Source of the DNA: CAZJKE01 sp964555625
GTDB taxonomy: Bacteria; Planctomycetota; Phycisphaerae; Phycisphaerales; SM1A02
Length of the DNA stretch: 16,698 nt
Direction: 5' to 3'
Assembly: GCA_964555625.1 (NCBI GenBank)
Contig: CAZKTE010000039.1
Location: 1 to 16,698 of the forward strand
Each line of letters starts with the position of its first letter. Position 1 is the stretch's first letter. This document shows positions 12,884-16,698 of this stretch, piece after piece. The notes below the pieces were generated by a model. It was not told the DNA's origin. It was given only the letters and a program-made list of their open reading frames with translations, and made no database searches. The translations under genes and the position numbers were made by a program.

Positions 12884-14106
12884 CCGTCACCGACACGCAT
12901 GGCCGCGATGTCTTCCTTGCCCGCGCCGGCGCCACGCTCGACGAGCTTGACCGCGGCGGTCAGCTCAAGCATCTGCAGGTGATCGAGGGTCCCATGGGGC
13001 CGACGATCACCATCGAGGGCCGAGGCGAGGTCGACTGCTTCTGCTCGAACAACTATCTGGGCCTGGCCAACCACCCGACGGTGGTGGAAGCAGGCAGGGC
13101 TGGCGTGGAGACCTACGGGGCAGGGACTGCTTCGGTGCGCTTCATCTGCGGCACATTCAAGCCGCACATGGCGCTTGAGGCCCGCATCGCATCGTTCCTT
13201 GGCGTGGATGCGGCCTACACATTCGTCTCCTGTTGGAACGCAGTCGAGGCGCTCTTCCCGACGATCTGCGAGGCAGGCGACGTGATCGTCTCCGATGCAC
13301 TCAATCATGCCTGCATCATCGACTCGATGCGGCTCACGAGCGTCATCAAGAAGGGCGTCGGTCGCGTCGTCTACGACCACAGCGACATGACCGCACTGCG
13401 TAGCGCCCTTGAGCAGGCCCGCGGTCAACTCGGCAGCGACGGCGTTGCCTGGGTCGTGACCGATGGCGTCTTCTCGATGGAAGGAGACCTTGCGAACCTG
13501 CCGGCCATCAAGAAACTTTGTGATGAGTACGGGGCGCTCCTGGTGGTCGATGACTCCCACGGAACGGGCGTGCTGGGCGCATCGGGCCGAGGCACGCACG
13601 AGCACTGGGGCATGGCCGGGACCGAGATCGATCTCTTTGTCGGCACGCTTGGCAAGGCGCTCGGCGGGGGCGCCGGCGGGTACATCGCCGGATCGCAGCG
13701 GGCCGTCGATCTGATCGTGCAGCGCGCCCGCCCAACGCTCTTCTCGAATGCGTTGCCAGTCACCGTCGCCTGCTCTGCTGCTGCGGCCATCGACGTGCTC
13801 GACTCGAATCCGGGACTGGTCCAGCGACTGCAAGAGAATGTCGCCTACGCGAGAGCGGGAATCGCCGAGGCGGGTCTGGAGGTCCTGAAGTCACCGACGG
13901 CCATCTGTCCGATCATCATCGGCGACACCGCCAAGGCGATCGCCATGAGCAACCAGTTGCTCGATCGTGGCGTCTTCGTGATCGGTTTTGGCTACCCGGT
14001 GGTACCAGAGGGCTCGGCACGATTGCGCGTGCAGGTCTCCGCCGCCCACGAGCAGGCGCACCTGGATCGGCTCATCACCGCGCTTGGCGAGATTGCCCGC
14101 TCGTAG
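12880..14106 (+). CDS. kbl: Glycine C-acetyltransferase (2-amino-3-ketobutyrate CoA ligase)
   Basis: A 408-residue PLP enzyme of the alpha-oxoamine synthase family that cleaves 2-amino-3-ketobutyrate with CoA into glycine and acetyl-CoA. It closely follows the E. coli Kbl sequence: SNNYLGLANHP, ASVRFICGT, ISD-type ALNHACIIDSMRL, TDGVFSMEGDLANL, VVDDSHGTGVLG (Asp224 and His227 near the cofactor), GTLGKALGGGAGGY with PLP Lys259, LFSNALP and FGYPVVPEGSARLRVQ. SVRFICGT distinguishes it from 8-amino-7-oxononanoate and 5-aminolevulinate synthases. The start overlaps the dehydrogenase stop by four bases (ATGA), implying coupled synthesis of the two enzymes, whose unstable intermediate must be passed on quickly. 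The last 32 bases overlap the end of the opposite-strand BtpA-family gene. Confidence 0.95.
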   Translation: MTVTDTHGRDVFLARAGATLDELDRGGQLKHLQVIEGPMGPTITIEGRGEVDCFCSNNYLGLANHPTVVEAGRAGVETYGAGTASVRFICGTFKPHMALEARIASFLGVDAAYTFVSCWNAVEALFPTICEAGDVIVSDALNHACIIDSMRLTSVIKKGVGRVVYDHSDMTALRSALEQARGQLGSDGVAWVVTDGVFSMEGDLANLPAIKKLCDEYGALLVVDDSHGTGVLGASGRGTHEHWGMAGTEIDLFVGTLGKALGGGAGGYIAGSQRAVDLIVQRARPTLFSNALPVTVACSAAAAIDVLDSNPGLVQRLQENVAYARAGIAEAGLEVLKSPTAICPIIIGDTAKAIAMSNQLLDRGVFVIGFGYPVVPEGSARLRVQVSAAHEQAHLDRLITALGEIARS

Positions 14107-14908
14107 CCACGTCGCGGGCTCCAACAACCCTGCTGCAGCGACCCTCGTCTAGGGCATTGGCCCAGTGCCCCTCTTGCTTGAGCGACGAGCCGACGATCGC
14201 CGCGTCCGCGAGGCAAAGGAACTGCGCGAGGTTTTCGGGAGTGGCGCCGCTGCCGATGAGCAACGGCAGATCCGTTGCGCCCCTCGCCTCGTTGAGCAGT
14301 GCCTGATCGACGCTGTCGCCGGTGTGGGCGCCTGTGACGATGATTGCATCTGCGCCCATGAATTCGGCGCCGCGGACGTGCTCTCGCACGGACAGGTCAC
14401 CGCATATGGCGTGCGATGCGTGCTTCTTGAGCACGTCTGCTGCAACTGCGATGGACTCGCCGCCGATACGCGATCGCTCGCGCAACAGGGGGCCTGCGTC
14501 GGCGACGTCCATGATGCCCTCGTCGGCGACGGCGGCGAACGCGAAGCCCTCGGCGCGGATGAACGCGGCGCCGGTTGCGTGGGCGACGGCCAGCGCCGCG
14601 GTGTTCGCCCCGGCCAGTACCTGGACGCCCACGGGAAGATCGACTGCGGCAACGACCGCGGCGGTCGCGGCGGTCATCGTCGCGATGATCTCCGGTCCGA
14701 CGGTTCTCAGCATGTAGGGCGCGTCGTGCATGTTCTCCACGAGCAGGGCGTCGAATCCGAGGCGCTGAAGCGTCCTGGCCTCGTCGACTGCGCGGCGCAC
14801 GATGTCGGCCGGGTCCAGGTCGCTTCCGGGGGTGCCGGGAAGCGCCTGCAGGTGCACCATGGCGATGAGCGCGGAATCGCGGCCCAGGGTGGCACGCAGG
14901 TCTGCCAT
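14075..14908 (-). CDS. BtpA-family TIM-barrel protein
   Basis: A 277-residue BtpA/SgcQ-family protein. Family signatures are IAMVHLQALPGTPG (15-28), LGFDALLVENMHDAPYM (50-66), VGVQVLAGANTAAL and VTGAHTG, with LLIGSGATPENL late in the barrel. In cyanobacteria BtpA is needed for stable photosystem I, but homologues are widespread in non-photosynthetic bacteria and archaea, where the role is unclear. Nothing here suggests photosynthesis, so a metabolic role is more likely. The ATG follows the folE stop after one base (TGA-C-ATG), so the two are almost certainly one operon. The C-terminal tail beyond the barrel (about the last 20 residues) is Arg/Gly/Ser-rich. Its final codons lie opposite the last 32 bases of kbl, so it may be a recent read-through extension. 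Confidence 0.88.
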   Translation of the reverse strand: MADLRATLGRDSALIAMVHLQALPGTPGSDLDPADIVRRAVDEARTLQRLGFDALLVENMHDAPYMLRTVGPEIIATMTAATAAVVAAVDLPVGVQVLAGANTAALAVAHATGAAFIRAEGFAFAAVADEGIMDVADAGPLLRERSRIGGESIAVAADVLKKHASHAICGDLSVREHVRGAEFMGADAIIVTGAHTGDSVDQALLNEARGATDLPLLIGSGATPENLAQFLCLADAAIVGSSLKQEGHWANALDEGRCSRVVGARDVATSGQSRQAR

Positions 14909-14909
14909 G

Positions 14910-15524
14910 TCAGGTAGTGCGAGTGCCCATGCCCAGAAGCGTGAAGAGCTCCATGCGCGTGGACGGGTTGTTCATGAAGAGGCCGTGGAGCTTGCTGGTG
15001 GTCGTCCAGCTCTCGGGCTTCTTGACGCCGCGGTAACACATGCAGAAGTGCTGGCAGCGGAGGATGACGGCCACGCCCTGGGGCTGGAGCACGTCGTTTA
15101 TGGCGTCGGCGATCTGCGCTGTGAGCTTTTCCTGCACCTGAAGGCGCTTGGCGTAGGCGTCGACGACGCGGGCAATCTTGGAGAGCCCCAGGATCCGCCC
15201 ATCCGGGATGTAGGCGACGTGGGCCTTGCCAACGAAGGGCACCATGTGGTGCTCGCAGTGGCTGTGCACCTCGATGTCAGAGACGACGACCAGCTCGTTG
15301 TAGCCGTCCACCTCGCTGAAGGTGCGATCAAGGAAGACACGTGGATCCTCGTGGTACCCACGGAAGTGGTCGAGCATGGCGTTGACTACGCGCTGGGGCG
15401 TGCGCCGAAGTCCTTCGCGCTGTGGGTCCTCGCCGATGAACTCAAGCAGTCCCCGCACGTGTTCCATGGCCGTCTCGGCCTTGATCGTGTGATCGACGTC
15501 GGGCTTGTCTGTGGTGGTTGTCAT
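14910..15524 (-). CDS. folE: GTP cyclohydrolase I
   Basis: Converts GTP to 7,8-dihydroneopterin triphosphate, the entry step to folate and a source for queuosine and other pterins. At 204 residues it is close to the usual 190-220. VHSHCEHHMVPFVGKAHVAYIP (86-107) holds Cys90, His92 and His93; Cys161 in HFCMCYRGV completes the zinc site (Cys90, His93, Cys161 match E. coli Cys110, His113, Cys181). GLSKIARVVDAYAKRLQVQE and TTTSKLHGLF are also typical. I chose ATG 15524, since the frame stays open upstream but the extra residues are unlike the family. GATACT on the minus strand (15537-15542) lies 12 bases before it, a weak -10 match, and there is no Shine-Dalgarno site. It lies 49 bases after the S9 peptidase gene and one base before the BtpA gene. 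Confidence 0.96.
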   Translation of the reverse strand: MTTTTDKPDVDHTIKAETAMEHVRGLLEFIGEDPQREGLRRTPQRVVNAMLDHFRGYHEDPRVFLDRTFSEVDGYNELVVVSDIEVHSHCEHHMVPFVGKAHVAYIPDGRILGLSKIARVVDAYAKRLQVQEKLTAQIADAINDVLQPQGVAVILRCQHFCMCYRGVKKPESWTTTSKLHGLFMNNPSTRMELFTLLGMGTRTT

Positions 15525-15573
15525 TGCCACTGCGCCAGTATCGTCGATTGGACGCCGGGGAACAAGCCTGCAC

Positions 15574-16698
15574 TCACAGGTGCTGCTTCCACCACCGCAG
15601 GATCTCACCGAGGCGATGAATGCGCAAGTCCGCCGGCCCGCCGCGGCTCAGGCCGTGGCTTGTTGACCGCGGGTAGCGCACGAAACGGGCCTCGATGCCC
15701 CGCAGCTTCAACGCGGTGAACACCTGTTCTCCCTGCTCGATGTTGCAGCGAAGGTCGCCCTCGCTGTGGATGATGAGCATGGGAGTCTGGACCTCGCCAA
15801 AGAGACGGATTGGACTCTGGCGCCAGCGCTCCTCGGGTCGGCTCCAAGAGTTGCCCGGGAAGTAATCGTCCTCCGGGCCTGGAACGTCGCTGTTTCCGCC
15901 CATCGAGACGAGGTTGGAGACGCAGCGGTCGGTGATGGCTCCATTGAAGACGTTGGTGTGGCCGACGGCCCAATTGGTCATGTACCCGCCGTAGCTGCCG
16001 CCCATGATGCCCATGCGGTCCTGATCCACCGCGGGCAACTTCCCCATGAAGTCGATGACGGCCTCGATGTCGCGCCAGTCGGCTCCGCCCCAGTCGCCGC
16101 GAATGGCAGCACAGTGGTCACGGCCGTATCCCTTGGACCCGCGGGGATTGGAATAGACGACGGCATAACCGGCGCCAATCAGGCACTGGAACTCATTGAA
16201 GAACGTGTGGCCGTACTGGCAGTGTGGTCCACCGTGTACTTGGAGGACCGCCGGTACGCGCTTTCGGCGCGATGCGCCCGGCGGCAGCAGCACCCAGACC
16301 TGGACGCGATTCCCATCGGCGCTTCGGATCCAATGGGACGTGGGCTTGGCGATGGCGTGCTGGCGGATCCAAGCGGCGTTTGCGCGCGTGATCGGCGAGA
16401 TGCGGATTCGGTCGCGGCCCAGTTGGCCCAGGACGAGCTCGGGCGGCCGCCCGGCGCTTCCACGGGTCATGGCCAGGGTCCGCCCGTCATCGGCGACCGT
16501 GCCCAGTGCGTGGACCGCATTGCCGGCAGTGAGCCTGCGCATCGAGCCTCCGCGTGTGATGCGCCACACGTGGTCACACCCATGGTGGCCGATGCGCGCA
16601 AGGAGCGCCTTGCTGTCTGAGCACCACTGCAGTTGTGGCTCAAACGAGACATCGCCCGTGTCACCGAGCACGAGCGCCATGAGGCACGAGTCACTGCC
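15574..16698 (-). CDS. S9-family (prolyl oligopeptidase/acylaminoacyl-peptidase) serine peptidase, 5' end outside window
   Basis: The reading frame runs through the right edge, so the N-terminal part of the protein is missing; about 374 residues are visible. The first part (from the edge to about 16350) has WCSDSKALLARIG and HVWRITRGG blocks typical of the last blades of a beta-propeller. The rest is an alpha/beta hydrolase. LQVHGGPHCQYG and SNPRGSKGYGRDH form the oxyanion region. GGSYGGYM carries the nucleophile Ser (codon 15994-15996), HSEGDLR the Asp (15754-15756) and TSHGLSRGG the His (15655-15657), so the triad is complete. S9 enzymes of this shape cleave short peptides and are usually 600-700 residues. 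Presence of a signal peptide cannot be judged. The ATG at 16680 is internal, not the start. folE follows 49 bases downstream. Confidence 0.92.
   Translation of the reverse strand, partial: GSDSCLMALVLGDTGDVSFEPQLQWCSDSKALLARIGHHGCDHVWRITRGGSMRRLTAGNAVHALGTVADDGRTLAMTRGSAGRPPELVLGQLGRDRIRISPITRANAAWIRQHAIAKPTSHWIRSADGNRVQVWVLLPPGASRRKRVPAVLQVHGGPHCQYGHTFFNEFQCLIGAGYAVVYSNPRGSKGYGRDHCAAIRGDWGGADWRDIEAVIDFMGKLPAVDQDRMGIMGGSYGGYMTNWAVGHTNVFNGAITDRCVSNLVSMGGNSDVPGPEDDYFPGNSWSRPEERWRQSPIRLFGEVQTPMLIIHSEGDLRCNIEQGEQVFTALKLRGIEARFVRYPRSTSHGLSRGGPADLRIHRLGEILRWWKQHL

Noticed and set aside
12742..13833. 363-codon minus-strand frame opposite kbl
   Set aside because: kbl is unmistakable on the other strand, and this frame lacks any family motif or start signal.

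Overview
This window reads as ordinary chromosome of a high-GC Planctomycetota bacterium, most likely class Phycisphaerae. The assignment is inferred from gene content: a Cys-rich secreted protein ends in the dockerin-like tail typical of that group (GDGVVDVSDILACIAAWG), and there are a DUF1844 protein, a BtpA homologue, a small FHA protein and a secreted LTxxQ/EF-hand protein. I see no rRNA, tRNA, CRISPR array, transposon or phage gene.

Layout. 1-288: end of a secreted repeat protein (+). 371-1090: uppS, undecaprenyl diphosphate synthase (+). 1095-2768: a minus-strand pair, a small FHA protein followed by purA. 2805-6206: a tightly coupled plus-strand operon of hemW, an FkbM-type methyltransferase and a GT-C-like membrane glycosyltransferase. 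6213-6695: a DUF1844 protein (-). 6771-7946: a parvulin/SurA-like lipoprotein (+). 8098-9792: a large secreted LTxxQ/EF-hand protein (+). 9789-11757: a minus-strand operon of a family 2 glycosyltransferase, a LAB_N membrane protein and a short RlmN/Cfr-like radical SAM enzyme. 11804-14106: a plus-strand threonine-degradation operon, SDR-type threonine dehydrogenase plus glycine C-acetyltransferase. 14075-16698: a minus-strand run of S9 peptidase (cut by the window end), folE and a BtpA-family protein.

The genes are mostly housekeeping: isoprenoid carrier lipid, AMP synthesis, heme insertion, RNA modification, pterin synthesis, threonine to glycine, envelope protein folding. Three pieces (uppS, a polyprenyl-phosphate-sugar-synthase-like GT2 with its LAB_N partner, and a GT-C enzyme) could belong to one polyprenyl-linked glycan pathway, but they lie in separate operons.

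The most interesting signal is regulatory. Several genes that start a transcription unit have no Shine-Dalgarno sequence and instead carry a -10-like hexamer 6-10 bases before the start codon: exact TACAAT for hemW, the SurA-like gene and threonine dehydrogenase, TAAAAT for purA, and TACGAT before a GTG start of uppS. This is the signature of leaderless transcripts. Other genes have a clear Shine-Dalgarno site, so the two start modes seem to coexist. All four convergent gene pairs abut or overlap (+4, +6, -4 and -32 bases), leaving no room for classical terminators. I found no clearly new multi-gene system; the least described protein is the LTxxQ/EF-hand protein at 8098-9792.
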